A DNA stretch of 64,000 nucleotides from Cryphonectria parasitica EP155 (GCF_011745365.1 NW_024468911.1:3218759-3282758), one strand, 5' to 3'. Shown: positions 24,505 through 36,190, counted from the stretch's first letter. Program-made: numbers and translations. The notes: generated from the sequence alone by a model not told the origin.

Positions 24505-25664
24505 GGTGGTTTCTTCGGACGGTGGATGGGATGCCTTTCTTGTGTGAATAAGGATGGATTGTAGATGCAAGTTGGGTTTAGCTGGAGTGTTGACTATGAG
24601 GGATGAATAGTCTCAACTGAAGGAATTTGACCTATTGTCCAAGTCCAAGATAATTAAGTAATACAGCTTGGTTTCCCTAGTTTCTACCTTTCTTTCTCTC
24701 CCCCCTTTGGGCATGTTTCAAGAAAATCCAAGACTGTTGTGGTTCCCAGTAACAAATAGAAGGCACAGGGGGAGAAACAGTGCTCTAAAAAGAGTGATGT
24801 CATTCCCGGGCCTGGTCCACACAAGCAAGCAGCAGATCGACGCCTCCCACAACAGTAGCATGTGAAAGCCACACTGACTGCACCGCACCTACAACACTGC
24901 ACTGCCCTCTCTGCCGGCACCAGCCGCCCGAATGCCAAGATGGGACCATCCGAGGCCTGGGCCGTGTTCCTGCATTCGAGAGGGAAACCGTTTTCACTGT
25001 GAAGGTACTCTCTCTCTCTCTCTCTTTTCTTCCCACTCCTTCTCATTGAAAACGATTGAAAATACAACTTTAGATCTATCTGTAGCCTTCTAGATATCTC
25101 TTCCTCTGCCTTTTGGATGGTAGACGGTGTGCTGAGGATCGTTCCTAAACGACCAATCAAATACTGAATGAGGCAGGGGCGTCACCGGACACTTATTAAT
25201 CTTTTGGAATGTGTCATTTCTCCTTTTTCAAAATTGCTCGAAGCGAAAGCCATATGTGGTATTTGAGCAAATAAAGTTTACAGTGTGCAGTCAAGATCCT
25301 CTACACAACCCCTCGCCCCTCCTGTTCCTCCTTCTGCAGACAGTACATACTGCCAGCTGATCCGCTGCCCCCTCAAAAAGAAGAACACACAGCAAAGGAT
25401 ATCAAAGTCGTATCAAGTAACATCATATAACCCCGTAGAAACAAAATCGGACCTCCGAACCCTGTGAGCTCAGAGGTCTCCTCAAAACCAACAGTAACCA
25501 AATGCACCACCTCCAATGCTGCTGCCGCCTCATCTTGGCCCGATGCCGCGTCACGTCCCCGAGGTCATTCCAATCGTGCATGCCAAGAACAACAGCAGCT
25601 CTGGCGAGTCCTGTTTCTCTCATTCTTCTTGTCATCCTCCCCACCACCGCATTAATTATATAAA
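24505..25664. other. Intergenic region
   Basis: Between the start of the SigF-like gene and the stop of the next minus-strand gene. No open frame with family resemblance. A (TC)n tract lies near 25011-25025. The left part should hold the SigF-like promoter and the right part the 3' region of the membrane protein gene. Confidence 0.5.
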
Positions 25665-26462
25665 TCATCGCCCGTGCCGGCTTGACCTTCTCACATCTCG
25701 AAAGGATGCATCGCCACCCGCGAACCTGTCAGGTTCCACCTCCCTGAAGCCCGACTCGCGCCTCGTGCTAGAGCTGTGTCGTCGGTGGCTTCTGGATTTG
25801 TGTCTCCTGGGCGGGCTGTGCTCCTCGATCACGACCACCTCGTCATCCTCATCGTCTGTCACGATCCTCGGGGCCGGCGGTGCGGCCATGGGCGGGGGCG
25901 CCATGGGCGGCGGGGCCTGCGAGCTCGTCCTGCGGATCTGCTCCTCGACCACCACCCTCTCGGGCTGCGGTGCCATGCGGCTGGTGCGGATCTCGACCGT
26001 CTCGCGGCGCGGCGACCGGTGGTGGTGCCGTGATTGCCGCCTGCGCGACTTGCGCGTCACCACGCTGGCCGTACCATACGAGCTGACCGTATCGCCGCGG
26101 CCGCCCATCTGGAAGCACGTGTAGATCAGCCACAGGAGGAGCAGGAACCCGGCCACTGAGCCGAGCACGATGCCCACCACCGTGCCCGGGTCAGGCCCTG
26201 AGTTGAGGCCCGGGTAGTTGCCGGGAACGGTGTCGGTCTCCTGGCGTGCGTGCACCAGAAGGCTACTGCTCGGCGCGTCGAGGACGGGCGTCTTGAGAGT
26301 TCTGGAGGCGACTTGTGGTGGTATCGAGGCGGCGTGGAAGCGTCCGGCGATCGCTGCTGTGTCTGGGGAGGAAGCTTGTTGGAACCGAGGCTCAAGCCCG
26401 CGCGGTGCAAACGATTCCACCATGGCGGTTGGCAGCCGCGACGACAATATAATCGGGGCCAT
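25665..26462 (-). CDS. Unknown single-pass membrane protein with basic cytosolic tail
   Basis: One exon, 265 residues, starting at ATG 26462 (MAPIILSSRL). The open frame extends upstream without a better start. The N-terminal part (1-90) is of mixed composition and ends in a short conserved-looking segment, TVPGNYPGLNSGPDPG. This runs directly into one transmembrane helix at about residues 95-117 (VVGIVLGSVAGFLLLLWLIY). The tail is very rich in Arg, Ser and His, with an acidic patch (DDEDDEVVVIEE) and a Pro-rich run (PPPMAPPPM). I recognise the juxtamembrane plus helix pattern from hypothetical proteins of related fungi but know no function. A lumenal/outside N-terminus and cytosolic basic tail follow from the positive-inside rule. 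Confidence 0.8.
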   Translation of the reverse strand: MAPIILSSRLPTAMVESFAPRGLEPRFQQASSPDTAAIAGRFHAASIPPQVASRTLKTPVLDAPSSSLLVHARQETDTVPGNYPGLNSGPDPGTVVGIVLGSVAGFLLLLWLIYTCFQMGGRGDTVSSYGTASVVTRKSRRRQSRHHHRSPRRETVEIRTSRMAPQPERVVVEEQIRRTSSQAPPPMAPPPMAAPPAPRIVTDDEDDEVVVIEEHSPPRRHKSRSHRRHSSSTRRESGFREVEPDRFAGGDASFRDVRRSSRHGR

Positions 26463-27922
26463 CGCGAATGCGCTGGGAACCCGAAGGTCTCGGAAAGGTG
26501 GTGTCTTGCGCAAGGGCGTCAGTCGCAAAGAAAACGAGGCGTTTCTATCGCAGTGGTACGACACAGACCACAAGCCGGGTAAATATCAGCGTAGGTTGCG
26601 TGGCTGGGTGTTGAGCATTGCCTAGCGTGCTCTCTGTACGACAAGACGGCGCCTCTAGAGGCTTAAAAGGGCTGCAGATCGTTGGCACAAGGAGCCGAGA
26701 CTTTGTTGGATAGCCACGTCTATAACCGAACCGGATGCTGTGGCGAATTGTAGTCGTTGAGGTACGAATCGATCGTCGCGTAGACCGAAGATTGGAGGCC
26801 TGAACCTTTACTCGGGCTGTCGGCGCGAGGATGCCGGCGAGAGGATGCAATCGCGGATTGGATGAGACGATTCCAAGACACGCACTGTCGTGTATATGAC
26901 GGCGCAGAAAGGGTGGGTGTGTGTGTGTGTATGTGTGTAGGTGGAAAGCCGAGTCAAAATGTACAAGTCGGCAGAGGCGACGTTCCTGGGGCCAGTCTAG
27001 AAATGAGAGTGAAAGATCGCAGATAAAGTGGGAAGAGGCACGTAATTTGGACAGGACATGCAAAGGTCGAGGGAAGAATCCGCAGGGGGCCCCAAGAATA
27101 GAAGGACGAGAAGTGAAGGGCAAGCAAGAAACTTGGCCAGTCGGGCGCGCGCGAGAGACAGAGAGAGAAAGTGGGTTGCACATGCATGTGCAGAAGCAGT
27201 AGGATTCACTGTATTTACTGGGCAGGGTGTGGGAAAATAAAACAAAAAAAGGCAAGGCGCAGTGGAAGGTGAGATTGGGGGGGGGGGGGGGGTTGCACCT
27301 GGGGGATTGGATTGGATCCCCCCACCATGATGATGCTGGCAATTCCCCTTCCCCCCCCTGGAACAGCGTATTTAGTACGTTAGTAAACAGGGCCCTCCAG
27401 TTCACCAACCACCGCATTTACACCTGCCACGCCGCGCCTTTTTCGACATCAGCTTTCTTGGTGTCTCGTCATCCCAAGCTCAACAGCAATATCTATCAGA
27501 TAAAGTTATGGAGTCACTTGCAGCATGCCGACAAGGCTAAGATCTGATCTGCAAAAATCCTTCACTAAGGAGTATTCTGGTATAACTTGTTGTTGACTTG
27601 AGGGACGCAACTCTCGCAAAAACGACAATGGGTACCATAGTGTACAAGTATACTACTAGGTACGACTATTTACTGACTAGGCCGCTAGAGCTAGGTCTTC
27701 TATCTAAGCCGCGAACTTGTCACTAGCATGCAAGAGGACCAAACTGCAAATCATAGTTCAGCTTGGATATCTTGTGATAAAACATTAAAACAAAACACAA
27801 AAAAACTATCTGTCTATATGCAGTCTACACTTTAAGTGATGTAATCAAAGTCTCCCAGCTTCGATTTTCCAATACGCCAGGTAAAGTCCAGTGGACTGAT
27901 CCATCATCCAACACACAACTCC
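26463..27922. promoter_or_regulatory. Upstream region of the membrane-protein gene and 3' flank of TSC1
   Basis: The 1.46-kb gap holds no recognisable gene. The left part should carry the promoter of the minus-strand gene starting at 26462. It includes a (TG)n stretch at about 26912-26938 and a 16-base G run at 27277-27292. The right part is AT-richer and probably contains the TSC1 3' untranslated region. Confidence 0.45.
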
Positions 27923-30900
27923 TCATACGAAGCCTCGGATCCCTCGTATGCCCGAAGATTTCTTGTCCTTGTCCTTCTTTTCCTTTCGCGAATTCTGAAC
28001 GCCGCCTGCGCAAAGATGGTCAGTCCAATGTTCATCAGAGTCTACTAACACAGCGCCAGGAGATCAACCAAGACTTACCTCGCCCGTAATGCCGTACTAC
28101 TTCCGGCTCAGCCGTTGACGATGAGCTTACGGTCCCAGATGCCGGCGTCGAGGGCCGGTGCAGCGCCGTCTTGGCTGACGAGCTCGCCAACGCATCGAGT
28201 GGTGGCGTGACGTTGTATTGTGCGCCCTCAACGACGGCCTCAGGGTCCGAGAAGCCTCGCTCACGGAGTGATCTCTTGCGAATTGGGCTCAGCGGATCAC
28301 TGTTCTGCACGATCGCCGAAATCTCGGCATCTGAAGAGTCCGAAGCGATGCCTGACCTCATGGGCAAGGATTGTGCTCTGGCGGCATTCATGTCGAGGAA
28401 GGATGACTGGAGGTTGGTGTACTTCCTGACCAGCTGGGTGTGCTGCCTCTGCAGCTCGGCCATCTTGGCCCGGCTGGCCGCCAGAGAGCTTTCGACGGCT
28501 TGCTTGGAGTCGCGCTTTCGTCTTGACAACCCTATGCTACCACTAGACAGCGCCTCCTGGAGCTGCTTATTGAGCTCTGCAATCTGTGACTCGTACAACT
28601 TCCTCGTTTCCTGGATTTCCGAATCGCGAGCATCCAATTGCATGCTCAACATGACCGAACGGCTGATCGACACGGCGGCCTCGGCCAGTCGCCCTTCTGC
28701 CTCCTGCTCCCTCGCCTGATACGTCCGCTCCAGCTCGACGAAGCGGTTGACCTCGGCCTTCAGTCTGGCAATCTCTTCGGCATGATCGTTGACCGCCTGT
28801 TGGTTCTGTTTCGAGTTCAGCTCTGTCGTCTCGTATTCACACAGCATCTTGGTCAGCTTCACAGACTCCTGCGTCTTGACCTCGAGATCGCGCCTGAGAG
28901 TTGCGCCCTCGCTGCCCCACTTCTTCTGCTCCTCGCGAAGAAGCTTAAGCTTGGCCGCCAGATCGGTCTCCCACTTCTTAGACAGATTGCGACGGTTGTC
29001 GGACTCTTTCTTTGCGCGGAGTTCGGACCGCTTGGCCTCTTCCAGGCGATTGCGCAGGCTGCGATTGATCAGGATCAGATTTTGCGTCTCGGCTTCTGTA
29101 GCTGCCTCTCTCAACTGCCGCCTCTTCAGCTCGCCAATGTGAGCCATGTGCTGTTGCTTCATGTACCGCTCAAACGCCAGGTCATTACTCAGCAGCAAGA
29201 TCTCCTTGCGAAGTTGCGAGACCTGATCACTGCCGTTGCCTGGTGTTGCTGGGGAGAGCTCTGGAGGAGGCACTGTCGCGGCCGCAGAGACCTTGCTTGC
29301 CGGCCTTTCAGGTGCCGAGTCTTGGTGACTGAGAGATAAGGAAGGCACGCTGTCATTGGCCATAGACTGGTGCAGCCCAGACTTGATCACCTTGTTGGAA
29401 TTGATCATGTCCTGCAGATTGGTGTGCGAAGTTGACATGGTCAAGGACGGCGGCAAGGTCGGACTATCAGCCAACGCCTCACGATTGTTGCGCGTAGACG
29501 GAGCATGGCTCGACTGAGACTGACGTCGGAAGACCGAGGACTGCGTACGGCTATCTTCCAGTGACCCTGTGAAGATGGCTGACCGCCAACTCTGATCTCG
29601 GGATGACGAACGGTCCAGAATGGCCTGGCCTGTGAGGAACGGTTGATCCGCCCTGCTTCTCGCAGTGTATCCGACCTCAGATAACCCAAAGTCTTGCTGG
29701 GCTCCGATTTCAAGCCCAGACCCAAAGTCTGTGGCCAGACAAAGCGCTGTGCAGTCCGCCACGACCTCAGACGCTTCGCTCTTAAGCCATCGGCTGAGAT
29801 CGGTCTTCTCGCTCTCCACAGTGAGGCAGTAGAAGTTTGGATGCAGCACATGGTACTGCCTGAATCGTTCTGACTTCTGCCGGATTTCTGAAGGCTGTAC
29901 TTCAATAGTGTCCGCCTGCGGGTCATCAGCGTGGCGCAAATAGCGCTCGGGCTTCCTGATGTAATCGAGGAAGTTCAGAGGAAATAAACCATATAAAATG
30001 GTGAAGTAGCTGAGGAGGTTGGGTTTTGATGCGTGGTCAATGTCGTGTGAGAAGACGCACTGCTCCCAATCCGAAGGCGGCGCAACCCGGTTGGCCTCGG
30101 GTTCCGCGCCTGGAATCTCAGCAGCTAGCGATCTCTCCCGGTCCCAAAAAAGTAATCTAGCGTAAACATTGAACAATTTCGGGAGGTACGGCACCAATGA
30201 GCTCGGTACATTCGGTAACAACATGGTCAAGGCGGTGACAGCGATCGTGACGACCGTTGTCGAGGTGTCATGTTGAAGACAGCGCAAGATATTGTCGAAC
30301 AGCGGTGTCTCTAGGACAACATGCAGATGCGGAGGCTGGCTCTGTACAAACTCGCAGAGGAGCGTGAGAGCTTGCGCTCGGAAGTCTCTCTGCACCATGA
30401 AGGCGTCCAAGGCAACCAGGAGGCCCTACGAGGAAATCACAGTCAATATCACCCACTCATCACTCAGGGCTCACTTTTGAGTAGAAGAGGAAGAAGAAGA
30501 AAAGCGACTTACCTTAGGTCTCTTCCGGCCATAGCTCAGTAGCCCTCCACGTATCAAATTCGCCCTGAGCGACGCCGAGGAGCTGTCACCCTGGCCGGGG
30601 AGGTGGGTGGACTGCATCCATATGTTCAGCAGCCGGATCGCAAGCTGCTGCGAGCCATCGTTCTCTGCAACATGGTCGCCGGTGAGGACGGCGAGGGTGT
30701 TGGCCCAGGCTTCCGACCGAAGGACCTTATCCTCCGTCAGGTGATTCAAGACGGGCTCTTGCACACGATCCCACCAGTCGATGATAAAGGCTGGGTTGTT
30801 CAGGGCTGGCAGCAGTTCACGCAGAATAGCAAGCCATGCAGCCTGCGAAGCCGGACTATCTTTGACAGACTTTTCCCAGATCGACAGCAGCTCCTCGTGA

Positions 30901-31223
30901 AGGCGTTCCGAAGGTCCCTCGTCGCCGTGTCTGTCCAGGTAAGCCTCGATTACCGACACAAGCTCTTCCGGTAGGGGAAGACTCGCGCCAGGTACGAAGG
31001 CGTTGATAGCCCTAACTAGGTCCTTCGTGGAGCTGTAACGTGGTTAGAGAGTCATGGCCTAGGATGAAGTGTGTAACAAAGAGAGGTCAAGGCGTTACTG
31101 AAACACCGAGCACAAGAACACCCCACATTGATCGACGACTCCACGCCCGACCTGGGCAGAAGGAAAAGCTTTGACCCCGTTCTAAAGGGGGGGAAGAAAA
31201 TAAACATACCCGGAAGAAGACAT
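27923..31223 (-). CDS. TSC1: Hamartin (tuberous sclerosis complex subunit TSC1)
   Basis: Four exons (31223-31210, 31032-30513, 30425-28079, 28005-27923) give 987 residues. Exon 1 is only 14 nt (MSSS plus two bases) and is followed by a 177-nt intron with a GTATGT donor. The hamartin N-terminal helical domain spans about residues 5-340, with STKDLVRAINAFVPG, the WLAILRELLP segment and DAFMVQRDFRAQALTLLCEF. A Ser/Pro-rich linker follows. A long coiled coil runs at about residues 585-870, rich in heptads of Leu, Glu and Lys. Exon 4 encodes a short Lys-rich tail ending at TGA 27925-27923. TSC1 stabilises TSC2, the GTPase-activating protein for Rheb upstream of TORC1. The coiled coil is where the TSC2 partner is expected to bind. 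TSC2 is not in this window. Confidence 0.93.
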
Positions 31224-32397
31224 GGTTGAGATGACAGCAGAGGACGACGTTCGAAACGGCCCAGAAGAGAACACTCAGCGAGTGAGAAACGGGGTCAGAC
31301 CAGGATTTGTTGGGTCCAGTGAGGTGGCAAATGGATCTCGCGTATGCAGGTGAGACAGCTGCAAGATTTGTCACGATCAAGAAACATGGCTATAACGGTC
31401 AGACCAGCGGAAGGCGGCGGTGGTGGTGACAAAAAAGGCTCCTGATTGCGCCGGCAATGGCACCACCACATACCACCGGCAATCGAATGATAAGGTCAAG
31501 ACGCGGCGGCAGAGGCCGGCTCAAAAGACGCTGGCAGTGGGTCGAGCTTGGGAGCATCCACCTTGCTGCAAGCACGGATCTGGGAGCGGGTTTCTTCCCT
31601 GTAGCTTTAGTGCCATTTCCCCGCGATATCCCACCTGCATTCCCCACAGCGATCCCGACACTTCACGTCAGGGGACAAGGGCCTTGAGGTGTGGTCTGAT
31701 GAAGATGGTGTGGTGTTACTTGGATGTTCAAGAGGTCAGCTCACATCTAGAATTGACTCATTCAGGGGAGAAGCAGCATTGAGGTCTGGTAATGAGGAAA
31801 TTAATGGCAATACGAGAGCTTCCTTTGAGAAAGATCCAGTTCAGGGGGGAGAAGTGGGGGGGAGAGAACACATACAGCCAAACCTCTCAAGCTCTGTGGG
31901 ATGATCTGCCACAGAAGAACCTAAGCTGAATTACTGCTTTATGTTCACATTAGGATGTCTGCATTGCAGCTGATGTGTTGGGCCCCACCAGACCAGATGA
32001 TGTATGGACTATGGCATAGCCTGCAAGCCAGAGATGGGACGCGTGAGCGCGGGAACAAGCTTCCAACCCCGCAGTGCAGCAGCAGCATAAGAGGGAGCTT
32101 GGGGGAGGTGAGGGGAGGGGCACGGGACACCTGACACCTGTTTCCTGCACACCAGATCAAAGGAAAAACCTCTTTTTCTTCTCCAAAACAACGTCGTTTA
32201 CCTGCACAAGAATAAGCCACATCATCAACCTCAATCAACTCTGTCCTGCACAGCTTCTATCCATCATCCAGCCAATTGATCACGACAACAAGACTATCTG
32301 AGGATTGTCTACTAGTGTTTGATTGATTCACTCCCAAGCACAAAGCGCCTCTTTCAGCTTTTCCCAGCCTTTTATCCAACCCCAATAGTTGCCCAAG
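31224..32397. promoter_or_regulatory. Divergent upstream region of TSC1 and the DJ-1/PfpI gene
   Basis: Two genes start 1.17 kb apart facing away from each other. The right-hand part (about 32200-32397) is C/A-rich and looks like the leader of the DJ-1/PfpI gene. No small open frame has a convincing family resemblance. Confidence 0.45.
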
Positions 32398-33559
32398 ATG
32401 GCCTCCAAGACGAGTGCAGTGGCGAATGAAGAGCCTGTTGATGTGCTCTTCGCCCTGCACGACAAGTTCAATATTCTGGACCTGGCTGGTCCCCTTGAGG
32501 TCTTGACCAAGTCCCTTCACGACATCAACAACTCTGGTACAGACCTTACACCCACCCAAGCATACTCATACAGCCCTACCTTACTCCTTTAGCTCTGTTC
32601 AGCGCGGCATTGCTTACTGACCCTATTGCTATCACCTCAGCATCCAAGGCTTTCGATATTACCATCGCCGCTGCAGAGCCCAAGGTCCTCTCTGATGCTG
32701 GTGTCATCATCGGCTCCCAGATCTCCTTCAAGGAGGCGCACGAGCGTCTTGAGGACTTTGACGTTGTTGTTGTTCTAGGCGGCAACACTGACCCCGTCCT
32801 CAAGGCCAAGGCTGAACCCCTCGACCTCATCACCGCCTACAGCGAGGTCCAGAAGAAGGATCCCGCCCGAGAGTAAGCACTATCCCCCTTCCTAATAATT
32901 GTGCTTTGAACACCCGACAGCATTTCTTTTACTGACGCTGTCGCCCACCATCCTAGGCGCACCCTGATGTCTGTCTGTACCGGCTCCCTGTTCCTCGCCC
33001 AGCAGGGTATCCTGTCCGGTCTCTCCGCCACTACCCACCCCGATGCCATCATCCGGTTCGAGAACATTTGCAGTCAGGCTGCCCAGCGTGACCTGACTGA
33101 GCGCACTGATGTTGACGAGAACTCCCGCTACATCGTCAACAACCTGCGCTTTGAGCTCGGCGACGAGGATGAGAACCCCTACGTCCGTCATGAGAAACCC
33201 GACGGGCGCCGCCCCTCCAATGCCCGGTATGCCAGCCCTATCTCCTCCCCCCCCCTCCCCTTTTTCGGAGCTCATGAATATCAATACGCTTGCCTGCTAA
33301 CTGCAAACCCCCTCCCCCCAACAGAAAGGGCAGCATGTCCTTCAAGAGCTCCAACTCTCGTCGTGAGTCGATTACTCGCCGTGCCGCGATGCGTCTTGGT
33401 GGGCTTCGAGTTATCACATCTGGGGGAGTCAGCGCTGGCATTGATGCTGCCTTGTATCTTGTCAGCGCCCTGGTCTCTGAGGAGTCCGCCAATGAGGTCG
33501 CCCGCATCCTGTGCTGGAACTGGACGCGTGGCACAGTCGTCGATGGCCTTGATGTCTAG
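32398..33559 (+). CDS. DJ-1/PfpI (ThiJ) superfamily protein
   Basis: Four exons (32398-32536, 32641-32872, 32957-33226, 33325-33559) give 291 residues, all junctions in frame with short CT-rich introns. The fold begins DVLFALHDKFNILDLAGPLEV and continues through FDVVVVLGG. The nucleophile elbow SVCTGS places the reactive Cys at residue 131, after a GGN-type Glu/Asp loop. The end, GGVSAGIDAALYLVS, is typical of the isonitrile hydratase/PfpI branch of the superfamily. A Lys/Ser/Arg-rich insertion (around RRPSNARKGSMSFKSSNSRR) is not part of the usual domain and straddles the last splice junction. The substrate cannot be read from the sequence; a hydrolase or stress-related chaperone/deglycase activity is possible. 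Confidence 0.88.
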
Positions 33560-34098
33560 GTGTAAAATTCCTGGATTAAGAGTCCTTTGTATCCTGCGGA
33601 CAAGTCTTGTTCGCAAAGTAGAAGGATCTCGACGACTCCAGGCGTAGATCTGGAACGGTCTGCGCCCTTTCTCAAATCTCAAGCCATCGGACCTGAGCAC
33701 ATGAGAAACACTTCATTGGTACTACATGGAAGCAGACTAAAGAAGGAAAGAAAAGAAAAAGCTAAATTAAGAAAAAATAACACCCCCCCTTTTCAAATTA
33801 CTCTTCCTCTCCTCATATTGTACTACTATAATGCATTCTAAGCACGATCCTGATGTCACAATCAATGTCGTAGGTCGGAGGTGGATGCTCTCGTGGGGGT
33901 GCTTGGCCGTCTAGCCCCACCAGTGTAATGCGGGCCGCTTTCGCTCGGCTCGACCAGGCTTAGCGTGATCTGAGGGTTCGAAATTCTGCAAGCGCGCAGC
34001 GGCGAGCTCAATTGCTACTTCACACTCACTCGACTGACTGTCGTTGCACAGGCGGTCCTAAAGATCGTCCACAACCCACACCCATACACACACACAAA
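33560..34098. other. Intergenic region
   Basis: The 3' flank of the DJ-1/PfpI gene (AT-rich at 33740-33840) and the leader of the ribosomal protein gene. A GGTTCGA heptamer at 33974-33980 resembles part of a tRNA B box, but no tRNA cloverleaf surrounds it. Confidence 0.5.
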
Positions 34099-34922
34099 AT
34101 GGCAACGAAAGCAGTAGCTAAAGCGGCAGATACCGCCGTCGAGGGTATTGCGCGCAAGGCGCCTTTCAGACTGGGCCAGAAACAGGTCTACCTGTAAGTA
34201 GGAGAGACCCTGCGGCGCATCAGGCTCAGATCAATTATCACCTTGACAACAAGGCCTCGTGAAAGGTGGTGGCTAATGACACACATTTCGTCTCTCTTTC
34301 ATATAGGCCGAATCACATCATAACCTTCCTCCGCCCCAAGGAAGGCCAGTCGCCCACGACCGCCACCTTCCAGGTGCCCCTCACCTTCAACAAGCTCGAC
34401 TTCCGCGACTACCTGTACAACGTGTACGACGTGGAGGTGAACTCGGTTCGGTCCTTCATCAACCAGAAGAGGCCTCAGCAGCGATCCCTCGGCGGCATGG
34501 GCGGGCGGTGGTACCGGCCGCGGTCGCAGAAGCTGATGATTGTGGACCTGAAGAAGCCCTTTGTGTGGCCTGAGCGGCCCGCCGAGGAGGACATGGCGCC
34601 CTGGGACCACGCGCTGTTCAAGAACGTGGAGGGGGGCCATGAAAAGGACGTTTCTGAGGCGGAGAGGAGGGTGCGAGGCACGCCGGTGCTGCGGATGTAC
34701 GACGAGAAGGACCTGGACCGGGCCAGGCTGGCGAAGCGGGCCAAGGAGCTGCTGGAGGGAAAGAGGAAGTGGACGCCGGGCTCGGAGTGGGTAGAGGTTG
34801 AGAACGAGGAGGAGCAGGAGGAGGCCCTTCAGGCATCGATATCACCAGAGGCCGTGTCTGGAGAGGGCGAGCTGGAGACTACGGCGGGGGCGACAAGTGA
34901 AAAAGATGTAAAGAGGCCATGA
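34099..34922 (+). CDS. MRP20: Mitochondrial large-subunit ribosomal protein uL23m
   Basis: Two exons (34099-34193, 34307-34922) give 236 residues. The start MATKAVAKAADTAVEG is basic/amphipathic, in keeping with a mitochondrial targeting sequence. The uL23 core follows: KQVYLPNHIITFLRP, FQVPLTFNKLDFRDYLYNVYDVEV, then SQKLMIVDLKKPFVWP. A fungal-type C-terminal extension rich in Glu/Lys (ARLAKRAKELLEGKRKW and an acidic tail) follows. This matches the uL23m protein called Mrp20/YmL41 in yeast and sits near the exit tunnel of the mitoribosome. The length is ordinary. It converges with the methyltransferase gene, stop codons only 125 bases apart. Confidence 0.94.
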
Positions 34923-35047
34923 TGAACGAATGAGACATCAGAGTCTGACTGTAGAAATTGTACCAAAACCAACAGGGCATCACGGGGGTGGCTAGATTAC
35001 CACTTTAGAACGGTGCACATAGCTCAAGAGTCAGCTTTTCATCGTGG

Positions 35048-36190
35048 CTACGATTCTACCCAGTACTCGGGCTGCTGGAATTTCAGAACCTCGTCTCCCC
35101 AACTCCACCATCCTGCGGTGAGATTTCTGGCGAATATTTCAAGACCCTTGTTGCTTGGGACAAGTACATCCTCAAAAAGACCACGCAAGTTAGGCTTGCG
35201 CGAGTGGAGATCTGGCACAGAGACAAGAACCCGGCCTCGACAGGCCGGTTTCCTACTGCTTCCACGCCTGCGAGCTATCAGGATCCGCTCCCATGGCTTC
35301 CGCCAGGTTGAACCGACATCCACGATCGGCTCTCCGGATGTGGTGATCTTCAGCCATGTCCACTCGTCGACCTGTTCCAGACCCCACTGGGCAAACAGAC
35401 CTCTCGGGCCTGTCAAGAGCTCGACGACGCCTGCCTTGTTGGTGATCCACACGGCAAGCAGTCCGTCTGGGGCGAGGTGGGCAGCGATGGGGATGAGGGA
35501 CAGCGTTTCTCGGATCGAGCCGAGGCTGTCCGCTACTCTGTAGTTGCGCTGCTTCCGGCGTGCGGAGCGGTTGGGCCAGGGAGGATCGAGGACGATGAGA
35601 TCAAACACGGGGGCTTCAGCGGCGAAGCGGTCTCGTTCAGAGGAGACCGTGCCGTGCAGGAAGAATGAGCCTTTGGGAACAAAAGCAGACTTGAGGGGGT
35701 TTGGTCTCGTCTCTACCACCGAATCTCCAATAGGAGGAGGCACGTTGTCGCCATCGGGCAATCGGGCTGTCGTCCTCTTCCGCTTGTTGATTTTGTCACT
35801 TCTGCCCGCTACCACAACGTCCTCGTCTCCGACCGCAGCCACAACACGAGGCAGACAGAAAGGACCTGCGTACGACTCTTGCAGCACCCTTAGAGCTTCC
35901 GTAGCGGCGGCTGCAATCATGAGATCCGACACCGATTCTGTAAGGCCGCCTGAGCCAGCCTTAGGCTCGGGCGTCTTGAAGGGCAGGTGAGGCGGCTCGG
36001 ACGAGATAAGCCTCCTCCTCTTCCTCAACGGACCAGCATCGCATCCGACCTCTTCAGGGGACGCTTGAGCCTCTTCAATAGACGTGGGCACGTCGATGAG
36101 GACGATGCTGCGGTCTTGGTTCTGAAAGAGGATAGACCGCGCCTCGCGCCTCGCCGCCTCGTCGCCTCGTCTGTGTTCCCTGCCATTCAT
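35048..36190 (-). CDS. MT-A70 family N6-adenine methyltransferase (METTL4-like)
   Basis: One exon, 380 residues from ATG 36190. The open frame continues a little upstream through a GTG, so an earlier start or an upstream exon is possible. The N-terminus, ARSILFQNQDRSIVLIDVP, and a variable charged middle precede the methyltransferase domain. Its catalytic motif DPPW is at about residues 202-205. The S-adenosylmethionine fold continues with SLIPIAAHLAPDGLLAVWITNK, GWWSWGDEVLKFQ and the C-terminal PEYW. The pattern matches the METTL4 branch rather than METTL3/IME4. METTL4 proteins make N6-methyladenine on DNA or N6,2'-O-dimethyladenosine on snRNA in other eukaryotes. Which substrate applies here is not readable from the sequence. 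Confidence 0.9.
   Translation of the reverse strand: MNGREHRRGDEAARREARSILFQNQDRSIVLIDVPTSIEEAQASPEEVGCDAGPLRKRRRLISSEPPHLPFKTPEPKAGSGGLTESVSDLMIAAAATEALRVLQESYAGPFCLPRVVAAVGDEDVVVAGRSDKINKRKRTTARLPDGDNVPPPIGDSVVETRPNPLKSAFVPKGSFFLHGTVSSERDRFAAEAPVFDLIVLDPPWPNRSARRKQRNYRVADSLGSIRETLSLIPIAAHLAPDGLLAVWITNKAGVVELLTGPRGLFAQWGLEQVDEWTWLKITTSGEPIVDVGSTWRKPWERILIARRRGSSRKPACRGRVLVSVPDLHSRKPNLRGLFEDVLVPSNKGLEIFARNLTAGWWSWGDEVLKFQQPEYWVES

Noticed and set aside
33974..33980. GGTTCGA as a tRNA B box
   Set aside because: No acceptor, D or anticodon stems can be drawn around it and the bases after it do not pair.
27923..36190. A biosynthetic or defence gene cluster
   Set aside because: The neighbouring genes are unrelated housekeeping families on mixed strands with no synthase, NLR or toxin-like component.
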